Source: Bacteriovoracia bacterium (GTDB lineage: Bacteria; Bdellovibrionota; Bacteriovoracia; Bacteriovoracales; Bacteriovoracaceae). Taken from it: a stretch of 64,000 bases of DNA. Below the pieces are notes generated by a model. The model had not been told where the DNA came from. It saw only the letters and a program-made list of their open reading frames with translations, and did no database searches. Position 1 is the stretch's first letter. Each line of letters starts with the position of its first letter. Position numbers and translations under genes: made by a program. The stretch is from assembly GCA_030431635.1 (NCBI GenBank), contig JAUIIL010000003.1, positions 398,056 to 462,055 on the forward strand, written 5' to 3'. Positions 1 through 8,322 of the stretch are shown in pieces.

Positions 1-1
1 G

Positions 2-1213
2 AATGTTGAAGAACTTCCTGATTTTTTGAAAGAGTCACCTCTTTTGTATTATTTGCAATCTAAATGGGGGTCAAAACTTGCAAATATTTTTCTTATTCTT
101 GTTGGATTAATTGGTCTTGCGGTTATTGTTTTTTGGTCTGTTAGAGCAATGAAAAAGGTATTTGAAGGAATTGCTTCAACGTTGTCAGAAAAAGAAGGTG
201 AGGTGACTTTTTCTAGTAATGTCCCTGCTTCATCTCAGAAAATAGAACCAAATAATTTTAATTCTTCTATCGCGATGAATCAGTTAACTGGAGGTCAATC
301 TCTTTTTGATAATGCTCCGATTGAAGTCCTCAAACTTTTTTGTATTGATTGCCAATACCGTAGAACTTATAAAGTGGCCCCGGTAATGCTTTGTTACAAA
401 GTTTTAAACGAAAAGAAAGCATCAGAATTGAGAAAAAAATTGCCAGAAGTTTATTTTGAAATGGACAGCAGTTTTGAAATAAGTGAACAAGAACTATTTC
501 ATGTATTTGAAACTTATTATTATGAATACAGACAATTTAATGAAAATGAACTCTCTCGAAAATTGATGTACTATAAACCAGAGCAAGTAAAAAGTTTCTT
601 GAACGAATTTTTTGAAAATGGAGAAATCGATGAAATTCTTGTTTGCTTGAAAAACTTATTACCACAACAAAAAGCTGAATTTCTTTTATTATTAAATGCC
701 AAAGAAAAAATTCAGCTTTTTCAGAGGCACACTCATCAACCAATGGATAAAACAAAATATCAGAGTATCTTTGGAGAAGTGGCCATCAGTACTCCACCTA
801 TGGTGCATAACTTACCAACAAATCATAGTGTCTTTGCTTTTATTGAAAAAGACCTCACTCCTCAGAGTTTTGAGGAAGACGAACTATTCTTTGAAAACAA
901 AATTAAAGGACATAGAAGTATTCTAAGTTTAATTGACTCCTTTTCTCAAGATGACTGGGCGAGAATTCCTTTAAAAATAGTTGCATTAGGATTTTTTGGC
1001 TATTCAGATAATGTGAAAGATAGCGTAAAATTAAATTATTCAGAAAAAAGACTTGAGTGGCTTGAAGAATCAATTCATCAAGCTTTAAAGCTTGAGTTGA
1101 ACTTTCTATCTTATGATGTTGTAGAAGCAAGAAACAAGTTATTGGAGTATGTAAAAAAAGATGAAGCAAGTAATGAAGAAGAATTACCGTCTCTATTTAA
1201 TAAAGCTTCTTAG
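2..1213 (+). CDS. Membrane-anchored hypothetical protein, 5' end cut by the window
   Basis: The reading frame is already open at base 2 and runs to TAG at 1213, so the true start lies upstream; the TTG at 26 has no ribosome binding site and is probably internal. A single hydrophobic segment (about residues 20-42 after that TTG, rich in I, L, V and G) is followed by a low-complexity linker and then a long charged helical region to the end, about 395 visible residues. The shape, one membrane span followed by a large soluble helical domain with repeated short helices, is faintly like the FliF C-terminus/FliG region of flagellar motors, but no diagnostic motif was found and I do not assign it. 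The next gene starts inside its last 53 bases, so the two are probably co-transcribed. Confidence 0.6.
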   Translation, partial: NVEELPDFLKESPLLYYLQSKWGSKLANIFLILVGLIGLAVIVFWSVRAMKKVFEGIASTLSEKEGEVTFSSNVPASSQKIEPNNFNSSIAMNQLTGGQSLFDNAPIEVLKLFCIDCQYRRTYKVAPVMLCYKVLNEKKASELRKKLPEVYFEMDSSFEISEQELFHVFETYYYEYRQFNENELSRKLMYYKPEQVKSFLNEFFENGEIDEILVCLKNLLPQQKAEFLLLLNAKEKIQLFQRHTHQPMDKTKYQSIFGEVAISTPPMVHNLPTNHSVFAFIEKDLTPQSFEEDELFFENKIKGHRSILSLIDSFSQDDWARIPLKIVALGFFGYSDNVKDSVKLNYSEKRLEWLEESIHQALKLELNFLSYDVVEARNKLLEYVKKDEASNEEELPSLFNKAS

Positions 1214-1775
1214 CCTTACTTTCTTTTTTTTCTTTTCAAAAAACCTATTGGCAAAAACTTTTTTTGAACACATCGACTCAGTTACAAATCAAGGGAAACA
1301 TTTTCTGGAAGTTGGAGCTGGTATTTATGTGATTAGTGGAGATAGTAATGTTTCTGATATAGGAGCTTTTGATGTCCATTATACGTTTAAGTTTCATGAA
1401 AAATATTCAGCTCAAATATCACAAAGCTTTATCTATGGAACAGAGAGTTTTTTTCAAAACTTATTACGTGGTAATGATTTTCTTGTCCAGTATTGTATCG
1501 ACAATTGTTTTGTTGAAGAAACAACAAATGGACCAGTTAAGGCGAGTCAATTTAATAAATTAGGATATTCAATTGGTACTGGGGTTTCTTTTCGAGACGC
1601 TCAATTATCAAGCCAGAATATCAGTTACTCTGGAATCCTAGTAAACGGAAGTCTTTTTTGGCATATTAGACCCAGGTATTCTGGTGTTCTAAGGGCCAAT
1701 GTGAGTCAATTATCTAAGTCCAGCAAAAGTGTCACTTTAGTAGTTATTACTGCTGGCTTACGCATGTCATTCTAA
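1161..1775 (+). CDS. Small outer-membrane beta-barrel-like secreted protein
   Basis: 204 residues. The N-terminus is a basic start and a very hydrophobic phenylalanine-rich stretch ending near Leu-Ala-Lys, a signal peptide with likely cleavage around residue 31. The mature part alternates polar and hydrophobic residues in strand-like fashion (for example Leu-Glu-Val-Gly-Ala-Gly and the C-terminal Val-Val-Ile-Thr-Ala-Gly-Leu-Arg-Met-Ser-Phe). It ends in Phe, the classical terminal residue of outer-membrane barrels. Length and pattern fit an 8-stranded OmpA/OmpX-like barrel, but the family is not recognised. The start overlaps the preceding gene by 53 bases in another frame; a later start at Met-5 is also possible. 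Confidence 0.6.
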   Translation: MKQVMKKNYRLYLIKLLSLTFFFFFSKNLLAKTFFEHIDSVTNQGKHFLEVGAGIYVISGDSNVSDIGAFDVHYTFKFHEKYSAQISQSFIYGTESFFQNLLRGNDFLVQYCIDNCFVEETTNGPVKASQFNKLGYSIGTGVSFRDAQLSSQNISYSGILVNGSLFWHIRPRYSGVLRANVSQLSKSSKSVTLVVITAGLRMSF

Positions 1776-1780
1776 ATTTT

Positions 1781-2149
1781 TTATCCCACTTTTCTAAACT
1801 GTTCTCTTCTAGAGTGCTCTTCATGCTCTTCCGCGTGCTCTAAACAAAGCTGGGCCCAAGGTTGTTTCTCTAGTCTTTTATGAGATATTTTTTCTCCGCA
1901 ATCTTCGCATTCTCCATAAGTGCCTTCATCGATTTTATGCAAAGATTTTTCAACTAATCTTAATTTATAAAGGTCGCGCTCTTGCAAGCTGAAAGCGAGT
2001 TGGGCGTTAAGCATGTTGCTAGCATAGTCTGCATCATCTGAGAGTTCATCTGAATTAATTTTGAGTTCATCAGTGTATGATGAATTCAGAAGTTGTTTTT
2101 TAAGTTTGAGCAATTGGTGTTTAAATTTTTTGTAATCTGGTTGGCCCAT
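1781..2149 (-). CDS. DksA/TraR-family zinc-finger protein
   Basis: 122 residues from the ATG at 2149, chosen because GGGAGGG lies at ideal distance upstream; a TTG six codons earlier has no such site. Family members bind the secondary channel of RNA polymerase and alter transcription initiation, often with ppGpp. Visible here are an N-terminal helical coiled-coil half, the acidic DxADxA-type tip (Asp-Asp-Ala-Asp-Tyr-Ala), a second helix, and a zinc site Cys-Glu-Asp-Cys followed about 19 residues later by Cys-Leu-Glu-His. The fourth ligand position is therefore His rather than Cys. The C-terminal extension is rich in Glu and His. It is convergent with the barrel gene, with a 5-base gap. Family assignment is secure; whether it is the main DksA or a paralogue is not known. 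Confidence 0.82.
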   Translation of the reverse strand: MGQPDYKKFKHQLLKLKKQLLNSSYTDELKINSDELSDDADYASNMLNAQLAFSLQERDLYKLRLVEKSLHKIDEGTYGECEDCGEKISHKRLEKQPWAQLCLEHAEEHEEHSRREQFRKVG

Positions 2150-2302
2150 CGAAGTCCCTCCCTTCAAAACATATTTCTTGAGTTAGCTTGTCGGTCAACT
2201 GGCCTATTATTTTAGCTCAATATGTCATTTTTCCCAAGAATTCGTTGTAACTATCTAAAATCTCGATGAGATATTCCAATATTTCTTTGATATAAGCAGG
2301 AA

Positions 2303-2331
2303 TTGACAAAAGAACAGGGCACATAGGATAA
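2303..2331 (+). promoter_or_regulatory. Possible sigma70-type promoter
   Basis: A perfect TTGACA at 2303-2308 is followed after 17 bases by GGATAA (or after 15 by TAGGAT), just upstream of the flavin-reductase-family gene. The -10 match is weak, so this is tentative. Confidence 0.3.
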
Positions 2332-2353
2332 CCTATTAATAATCGGAGGGTTC

Positions 2354-2830
2354 ATGCAAGATGTGGCCAAAGCCGTAGGGCACATTCCATCAGGTTTATT
2401 TATTGTTTGTAGTAAGGATAAAAACAAGAACGTTATTGATGGCTATCTTGCGAGCTGGATACAGCAAGTCTCCTTTGACCCTCTTCTTATCTCTATTGCG
2501 ATTAAACCGGGAAGGCCTGTTTATCATACGATTAAAGAAGGACAGGTTTTTACGGTTAACATTATTGGTGAGCATGATAAGTCGTTTATGAAGCATTTTT
2601 GGAAAGGGTATGACCCCTCTAATAATCCTTTTGATGAAATTTCTCATACCGTCACAGAGTCAGGAGCGGTTCTTATTGAGCAGGCCAAGTCATCTATTGA
2701 ATGCGTTCTTAAAGATGTGGTTGAGCCCGGAGATCATGAAATTGTTATTGCTCAAGTTTTAAATAGCTATGTACATGATGCTGATTCAAGACCACTAACT
2801 CATGTCAGGAAATCAGGTTTGGATTATTAA
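2354..2830 (+). CDS. Flavin reductase-like domain protein
   Basis: 158 residues with CGGAGGG ribosome binding site 5 bases before ATG. The sequence has the layout of the FMN-binding flavin-reductase/split-barrel fold: an N-terminal 'G.(I)PSGLFIV' opening, a stretch matching 'SFDPLLISIAI', then 'GQVFTVNII', and a C-terminal 'DHEIVIAQV' strand. Members bind FMN and usually reduce free flavin or partner a monooxygenase; the substrate here cannot be told. The protein is soluble, with no signal peptide. Its TAA overlaps the ATG of the following lipoprotein gene by one base, so the two are translationally coupled although their apparent functions differ. Confidence 0.78.
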   Translation: MQDVAKAVGHIPSGLFIVCSKDKNKNVIDGYLASWIQQVSFDPLLISIAIKPGRPVYHTIKEGQVFTVNIIGEHDKSFMKHFWKGYDPSNNPFDEISHTVTESGAVLIEQAKSSIECVLKDVVEPGDHEIVIAQVLNSYVHDADSRPLTHVRKSGLDY

Positions 2831-4302
2831 TGAAAGTTCTTTTGATCGTTTCGATTCTTATCTTCTCTCTTTTTTCATGTGGACAAAATGATTCATCGAG
2901 TGGAGCTGAGTCCAGTATTTCTTCTTTAGTACCAAGTGAGAGCGAAGTATTGAGTTCAGCTGAGCTTAATTTATTAAGAGCTCAGTATACGGGCTGTGAG
3001 CCCAATTTAGAGTGCCCAGAGTCTATAGCAAAGCTGATTGTTTTTAAACGAGGTGAAGATAGAGATGAACAAAGACAAGCCTTTTGCACAGGAGTTCTTA
3101 TTAGTAAGGATATGATACTAACGAGCTCAACTTGTCTTGGAAATAAAGTGATTAATGGTTCTGATTGTCATCGTGTTTTCGCCCTTTTCCCAAGAGTCAG
3201 AGATAAAGAGGCAACAGCCAGTCAGTGTATAGATCTTCTAAGTACAACTTCACCGGCCCAGTGGGCTGAAGGAAAAAAGAACGTTTGGAGAAATGATTTC
3301 GCCATTCTAAGATTCAAAGAGGTTAATTCAAGAACACCGCTTCCTATTAACCTTAATGGGATTCAATCTCAAGACTACTCCATGTGGGGACTTCAACAAG
3401 AAAACGAAGTAAGAGGGATTATAAGAAAGCAAGATTGCCATCCTCTATTTAATAGTTACGCAAACGTTTTCGCTCAAAATCCTTTCTCTCCTTTTATTCC
3501 TTTTGAAGGGTGTGAGTTTGATACTCAGGATCTTTTCTCAGGTAGTAGCGGTGCTGCTATTGTGAGTTCAGCGGGAAAATTATCTGGAGTTGTCTCATCT
3601 TCTCTTTCAGAGGATAAAATTCGGTTATTTAAAGAGGGGCAGCTATTATATGATGGAGAGGTTAATCCGATCGTACACGTTACGAATCTTTCTTGTATTA
3701 ATTTTCCAGGTAGAACTCTTCAAAATACTTCTGAATGTTTAAAAACAATTAATAGAGTCGAGTTAGATAAAGAACAAAAAAAACTTATCAACAATCCTGA
3801 ACTTTATATTGATTCAAAAAAGCTTATTACAGATAGTATTTTGAATCTCAATCCTTTTTTTGATTTTGATATTGATTTTGTTGATAACTCAAATTTAGAG
3901 GATGATGGAGAGAATTCTTATCTTGCAAGTTGGTTAGAGCCAGTTTTAAGAATGAAGTGTTTTAAAAATTATCAATCATGGATTGATAAAAAGATGTTTA
4001 GAAATCCTATCTTATGGTGGTTGCATAAGAAAAAAACAAGTGTTTATGCTGTTCATAACAATTGGAAAATTATAAAAAAGTTTGATAGATCTTTTTATCC
4101 TGTAATTCTTTACACTCAAGAAGAAGGAAGACAAGAATATAGGATTGAGTTTTCCCCCCGTAGTTTAAAGAAAAAAGGAGAGAGTTATCTCTACTTTCAT
4201 ATCCCTCCACTAACAGGACGAGACCCAGACCCAACTTTGTCAGTTGAAGAATTTGATTCAATGGGCGACTGTCAAATATTATCAGAAACGATTATTGATT
4301 AA
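2830..4302 (+). CDS. Trypsin-fold (S1-like) lipoprotein lacking the catalytic histidine
   Basis: 490 residues. A lipobox (Leu-Phe-Ser-Cys17) predicts a lipoprotein. The trypsin-fold landmarks are clear: 'FCTGVLIS' near residue 86, the 'TSSTC' block where active enzymes have TAAHC (position 101 is Thr, not His), 'NDFAIL' with Asp156, and 'GSSGAA' with the nucleophile-position Ser240. With His missing, normal proteolysis is unlikely, though Asp and Ser remain. About 200 residues after the protease domain are of unknown fold and rich in aromatic and charged residues. The start overlaps the previous stop (TAATG). It could be a binding pseudoprotease or a divergent enzyme; it is not a sequencing artefact, since the frame is intact throughout. 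Confidence 0.72.
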   Translation: MKVLLIVSILIFSLFSCGQNDSSSGAESSISSLVPSESEVLSSAELNLLRAQYTGCEPNLECPESIAKLIVFKRGEDRDEQRQAFCTGVLISKDMILTSSTCLGNKVINGSDCHRVFALFPRVRDKEATASQCIDLLSTTSPAQWAEGKKNVWRNDFAILRFKEVNSRTPLPINLNGIQSQDYSMWGLQQENEVRGIIRKQDCHPLFNSYANVFAQNPFSPFIPFEGCEFDTQDLFSGSSGAAIVSSAGKLSGVVSSSLSEDKIRLFKEGQLLYDGEVNPIVHVTNLSCINFPGRTLQNTSECLKTINRVELDKEQKKLINNPELYIDSKKLITDSILNLNPFFDFDIDFVDNSNLEDDGENSYLASWLEPVLRMKCFKNYQSWIDKKMFRNPILWWLHKKKTSVYAVHNNWKIIKKFDRSFYPVILYTQEEGRQEYRIEFSPRSLKKKGESYLYFHIPPLTGRDPDPTLSVEEFDSMGDCQILSETIID

Positions 4303-5329
4303 GATCACGCCAACTTTTTCCGGTCCTATTTTTTTTAGTTTGTTGCCAAATTCTAACGGCTTCAAGGTGTAATTTATAACTAGGAGTAAAAACATGAGTT
4401 CCATCGTTTTTACTTACAAAATAAAGGAAATTATGTTCTTCGGGATTAATTGTGGCCTTAATTGCTTCAACACCTGGGTTACAAATAGGTCCCTTGGGAA
4501 GCCCTGAGATTTTATAAGTGTTATAAGGTGTTGGAGTAAGTAAATCCTGTTTTCTTATATTACCATTAAAACTTCCATCACGATCATAGATTCCATAAAT
4601 GGTTGTTGGGTCGGCTTGGAGTCTCATTTTTTTTATGAGGCGGTTATGATAGACTCCTGCAATTGTTTTTCTTTCGCTAGGAGCACCAGTTTCCTTTTCG
4701 ACAATAGAAGCTAGAGTTAAAAGCTCGTAAGTAGACAGACCTCGTGCGTTCATTTGAAGATCTTCAGTTACTTTAAAAAACTGTTTGATCATCGTTTTGA
4801 TAATATGATTAGCTGAAGAGTTTGGGGCAAACTTGTATGTTTCAGGATAAAGAAAACCTTCTACTGAAGGAGCTTGAGGGATTTGTGTCAACTCAATCAT
4901 ATCAGAACTTTTTGCTGAGGTGATAAAATCATTCTCGCTTTCAATAATATTATTTTCTTTGAGAAGAGAAGCTATCTCGTATATGTTCTTACCTTCAGGG
5001 ATTGTAATTGTATTGAGTATTCCTTTGCCACTTTTAAGCAGAGCAAGGATATCTAACATGCTCATTCCTTGGGTGATTTCATATGTTCCAATTTTGAACG
5101 ATTTTAAATCTCCAGTGGCCTTTGCATAGTAATGAAATACTCTTGGATTTTCGATTAACCCTTCCTTATGTAAGCGAAAATTGATCTTTCCAAAAGTATC
5201 TCCTTCATCAATTTGGAAAAATTTTTTATTTCCTTCATAAGGAGAAGTCACGATAAAAAAAACATGAACACCAATAAAAATAAGTGAAAGGAAGGGAGCA
5301 ATAATAATAGCAAGTATTAATTTTTTCAT
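4292..5329 (-). CDS. mltG: Endolytic murein transglycosylase MltG
   Basis: 345 residues from ATG at 5329, five bases after the ruvX stop; an upstream in-frame start lies inside ruvX and lacks the expected hydrophobic beginning. MltG cleaves nascent glycan strands in the inner membrane and sets their length. Seen: a cytoplasmic Lys-Lys, one transmembrane segment (residues 4-28), a LysM-like beta domain, then the YceG catalytic region with 'VEGFLYPETY', 'LASIVEKET' containing the expected catalytic Glu211, 'AGVYHNRL', 'LQADPTTIYG' and 'GLPKGPICNPG'. All signature blocks of the family are present and the length is normal. The 3' end overlaps the convergent protease-like gene by 11 bases. Confidence 0.95.
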   Translation of the reverse strand: MKKLILAIIIAPFLSLIFIGVHVFFIVTSPYEGNKKFFQIDEGDTFGKINFRLHKEGLIENPRVFHYYAKATGDLKSFKIGTYEITQGMSMLDILALLKSGKGILNTITIPEGKNIYEIASLLKENNIIESENDFITSAKSSDMIELTQIPQAPSVEGFLYPETYKFAPNSSANHIIKTMIKQFFKVTEDLQMNARGLSTYELLTLASIVEKETGAPSERKTIAGVYHNRLIKKMRLQADPTTIYGIYDRDGSFNGNIRKQDLLTPTPYNTYKISGLPKGPICNPGVEAIKATINPEEHNFLYFVSKNDGTHVFTPSYKLHLEAVRIWQQTKKNRTGKSWRDLNQ

Positions 5330-5334
5330 TACTT

Positions 5335-5787
5335 CTATTTTACTGTTTTTAGAAAGTCTTCCAAGATAATTGAAGCACAAAGAGCGTCAATTTCTTTTAA
5401 ATTGACTTCAAAATTATACCTGGGTGAATTCCTCATCCTTTCCTTGGCTTCATTTGTGGTTAAAGTTTCATCTTGCTCAAACACCTCAATAGAGTTGAGT
5501 TTGGCCTGAAGTTTTTGTCCAAATTCTTTAATTTCTTTGGTCAGTGTAGACTCTTTTCCATCAGTAAAATAGGGAACACCTAAGATGATATAGTCGATAA
5601 ATTCTTCTTCACAGGTTGTTGCGAGTTCTAAAATAAGTTGTTCGTCTGACTTAAAGCCTAACCTGCCAAAAGGGAGAGGATAGGGATCACTTGCGTGATG
5701 AAAAATGGCCAACCCCGTGAATTTCCTTCCGTAATCGACTCCGAGGAAGCGTTTACCCATAAACTTATTTTGAATTGTTGAAGTCAT
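5335..5787 (-). CDS. ruvX: RuvX/YqgF-family RNase H-fold resolvase-like protein
   Basis: About 150 residues. Family members have an RNase H fold and are linked to 16S pre-rRNA processing and proposed Holliday-junction cleavage. The conserved N-terminal strand 'FLGVDYGRKFTGLAI' carries the first catalytic Asp. 'IILGVPYFTDGKES' matches the family's 'VGLPLNMDG' block, 'EVFEQDETLTTNEAKERM' matches 'DERLTT..A', and a C-terminal 'KEIDALCASIILEDFL' carries the last acidic residue. Several starts are possible (TTG 5829, ATG 5787, ATG 5760). The one at 5760 best matches the family's usual N-terminus; none has a strong ribosome binding site. It sits directly before mltG, an arrangement seen in many bacteria. 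Confidence 0.88.
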   Translation of the reverse strand: MTSTIQNKFMGKRFLGVDYGRKFTGLAIFHHASDPYPLPFGRLGFKSDEQLILELATTCEEEFIDYIILGVPYFTDGKESTLTKEIKEFGQKLQAKLNSIEVFEQDETLTTNEAKERMRNSPRYNFEVNLKEIDALCASIILEDFLKTVK

Positions 5788-5822
5788 TTTTACCAAAAAA
5801 CCTACAAAATTGCTTGTGACAC

Positions 5823-5850
5823 TTGACAATAATTCGAATCAATATAATAT
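5823..5850 (+). promoter_or_regulatory. Probable sigma70 promoter of the rho operon
   Basis: TTGACA at 5823-5828, a 16-base spacer and TAATAT at 5845-5850, about 100 bases before the rho start. A second TTGACA follows at 5853-5858 without a good -10. The roughly 100-base leader would leave room for the autoregulation that rho leaders often show, but no specific structure is recognised. Confidence 0.5.
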
Positions 5851-5952
5851 TATTGACAAGAATTCTAGAAATTTATTTTCAGAAAATTTATGATTATTCA
5901 GTGACATCATTTTGGGGTTGTTCGTGCCTCAAAAATTCCAGGAGTTATTTTC

Positions 5953-7200
5953 ATGCATCTTAACGATCTTAGAGAGAAAAACATCAAAGAATTGGCCCAA
6001 CTTGCCTCAGAAGCGAAAATTGAAAACGCCTCAAGTATGAAAAAGCATGAAGTGATTTTTTCACTTCTAACGACACATGCAAAAGCTGGAGAGCAAATTT
6101 TTGGTGAAGGTGTTCTTGAAATTCTCCCTGATGGTTTCGGTTTTTTACGCTCTCCTGGATATAACTACTTACCTGGAGCTGATGATATTTATGTGAGCCC
6201 CAGCCAGATTAGAAGGTTTGGTTTAAGAACTGGTGATACTGTTGCAGGAGAAATTAGACCTCCCAAAGATGGTGAAAGATATTTTGCTCTTTTAAAAGTA
6301 AACCAAATTAACTTTAAAGATCCAAAGCAACATAAACTAACTGTTCTTTTTGATAACTTAACTCCTCTTTATCCAGAACAAAAAATTAACTTGGAGTTTA
6401 ATCCTGCTAATTATTCAACTCGAATTATCGATCTTTTTGTTCCTCAAGGTTTTGGGCAGAGATGTCTCATTGTTGCTCCTCCTAAAGCTGGTAAAACAGT
6501 TTTGATGCAAGACGTGGCCAATGCGATTTCACATAACCACCCTGATGCAAAACTTATTGTTCTTCTTATTGATGAAAGACCTGAAGAAGTAACGGATATG
6601 AAAAGAAACGTTAACGCGGAAGTCGTGTCTTCAACATTTGATGAGCCGGCCAATAGACACGTTCAAGTCGCAGAAATGGTATTAGAAAAATCCAAGCGTT
6701 TAGTAGAAGCTGGACAAGATGTTGTTATTCTTCTGGATTCAATAACTCGTCTTGCTAGGGCCTATAACACGGTTGTTCCACCTTCGGGAAAAATTCTCTC
6801 AGGTGGTGTTGACTCCAACGCTCTTCATAGACCAAAAAGATTTTTTGGTGCCGCTAGAAATATCGAAAATGGTGGTTCATTAACAATTATTTCAACGGCC
6901 CTCATCGACACAGGTTCGAGAATGGATGAGGTTATTTTTGAAGAATTCAAAGGAACAGGAAACTCTGAGATTCAATTAGATAGAAAGCTTATGGAGAAAA
7001 GAATTTTTCCATGTCTCGATATCAACCGCTCTTCGACAAGAAAAGAAGATCTTCTAATGCAACCAATGGATCTTCAGAGAATTTTTCTTTTAAGAAGAGT
7101 TCTTCATCCAATGAATACAATTGATTCAATGGAGTTTGTTTTAGATAAAATTAAGAAAACAAAAACAAACGACTCCTTTCTTGAATCCATGAATGGGTAA
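5953..7200 (+). CDS. rho: Transcription termination factor Rho
   Basis: 415 residues, close to the 419 of E. coli Rho. Rho is a hexameric RNA-dependent ATPase that ends transcription. Domains in order: an N-terminal helix bundle ('[16 protein letters not shown]'), a cold-shock-like RNA-binding domain ('[17 protein letters not shown]', '[19 protein letters not shown]'), then the RecA-like ATPase with Walker A 'APPKAGKT' (about 175-182), '[13 protein letters not shown]', Walker B '[16 protein letters not shown]', and the Q- and R-loops ('SGGVDSNAL'). Ribosome binding site CCAGGAG precedes the ATG. It heads an operon with DUF1385, prfA, prmC, murA and a HIT protein, a grouping partly shared with Gram-positive rho-prfA-prmC clusters. 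Confidence 0.97.
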   Translation: MHLNDLREKNIKELAQLASEAKIENASSMKKHEVIFSLLTTHAKAGEQIFGEGVLEILPDGFGFLRSPGYNYLPGADDIYVSPSQIRRFGLRTGDTVAGEIRPPKDGERYFALLKVNQINFKDPKQHKLTVLFDNLTPLYPEQKINLEFNPANYSTRIIDLFVPQGFGQRCLIVAPPKAGKTVLMQDVANAISHNHPDAKLIVLLIDERPEEVTDMKRNVNAEVVSSTFDEPANRHVQVAEMVLEKSKRLVEAGQDVVILLDSITRLARAYNTVVPPSGKILSGGVDSNALHRPKRFFGAARNIENGGSLTIISTALIDTGSRMDEVIFEEFKGTGNSEIQLDRKLMEKRIFPCLDINRSSTRKEDLLMQPMDLQRIFLLRRVLHPMNTIDSMEFVLDKIKKTKTNDSFLESMNG

Positions 7201-7203
7201 AAA

Positions 7204-8319
7204 ATGTTAAAAAAGTTTCTACTTTTTTTACAAAAACAGTATACGTCCATAGGAGGACAAGCTGTTATTGAGGGAGTGATGATGCGCTCTCCAAATTCTT
7301 TTGTTGTTGCTGTCCGCAAACCTGATGGAAAAATACGTTTAAGACGAGATCAGTGGTTTGGTCTTAGTAAAAGACTTGATTTTCTTAAGAAACCTTTTTT
7401 AAGAGGAGTTCTTGTTCTCATTGAAACAATGGCCAATGGAATTGTTTCTCTTAATTATTCGGCCAATATTGCAATGGAAGATGAATTAAGGCAGAAAGGA
7501 CTCAAAAAAGGAAAAACAGAAGAAGAAATTAGCAAAGAATTAAAAAAGAAAGAAGAAGTAAATTTTTCAACTTTTCTAACGATTGGAAGTTCTTTTGCTT
7601 TTGGGATTGCTCTCTTTGTTTTTCTTCCTCACTCACTTACTGCTTATATTTCAGATACTTTTGAACTTTCTTGGGGATTAGATAGTTTTGAATTTCATTT
7701 TGTCGATGGATTGATTAAAGGAATTATTTTCGTCAAATATATCTATTTGATTGGATTCATCCCAGACATAAGAAGAGTTTTTCAATATCACGGAGCTGAA
7801 CATAAATCTATTTCAACTTTTGAAGCGGGTCAGGAGCTCTTAGTAGAAAACGCCAAAAAGTTTACAACTCTTCACCCTCGCTGTGGAACATCTTTTGTTT
7901 TCTTTCTTCTGCTTGTTTCTATTATTTTTTTCTCTGCCATTTTTACTTTTATTCCAATAGATCAAGACCTTCCTGTCGTTCTTCGTCACGTTGTGGCCAT
8001 GGTCTTCAAGATTTTTCTTATGTTTCCTATTGCTGGTATTTCCTACGAACTTATTAAGCTTGCTGGAAAGTATTCCTCAAATCCTCTTGCGAAAATAATT
8101 AGTTATCCAGGAATGATGTTACAAAAATTAACAACCAAAGAACCTGATGAAGAACAGCTAGAAGTGGCCCTTGCTTCTATTAAGGCAGCACTTTTTTTAG
8201 AAAAAAAATATGAACTAGATAAAGCAGATAAAAAAATTGTAACACTTGATGAAGTCGATATTGCTTCTTTGTATGACATTGAAGATACGAATGCAAAGTT
8301 AAGTGAGTTTTTGGAATAG
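7204..8319 (+). CDS. DUF1385 (YqhQ-like) multispanning membrane protein
   Basis: 371 residues, starting 3 bases after rho. The N-terminal 'GGQAVIEGVMMRSP' is the hallmark of the DUF1385 family, and 'FQYHGAEHKSISTFE' and 'LHPRCGTSFVFFLL' are further family blocks. Four to five hydrophobic segments lie at about 120-145, 170-190, 225-250 and 260-290. The function of the family is not established. It is often found next to prfA and prmC, as here. The codons before the GGQ block (about 17 residues) could be an extension; no better start was seen. Confidence 0.85.
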   Translation: MLKKFLLFLQKQYTSIGGQAVIEGVMMRSPNSFVVAVRKPDGKIRLRRDQWFGLSKRLDFLKKPFLRGVLVLIETMANGIVSLNYSANIAMEDELRQKGLKKGKTEEEISKELKKKEEVNFSTFLTIGSSFAFGIALFVFLPHSLTAYISDTFELSWGLDSFEFHFVDGLIKGIIFVKYIYLIGFIPDIRRVFQYHGAEHKSISTFEAGQELLVENAKKFTTLHPRCGTSFVFFLLLVSIIFFSAIFTFIPIDQDLPVVLRHVVAMVFKIFLMFPIAGISYELIKLAGKYSSNPLAKIISYPGMMLQKLTTKEPDEEQLEVALASIKAALFLEKKYELDKADKKIVTLDEVDIASLYDIEDTNAKLSEFLE

Positions 8320-8322
8320 ACT

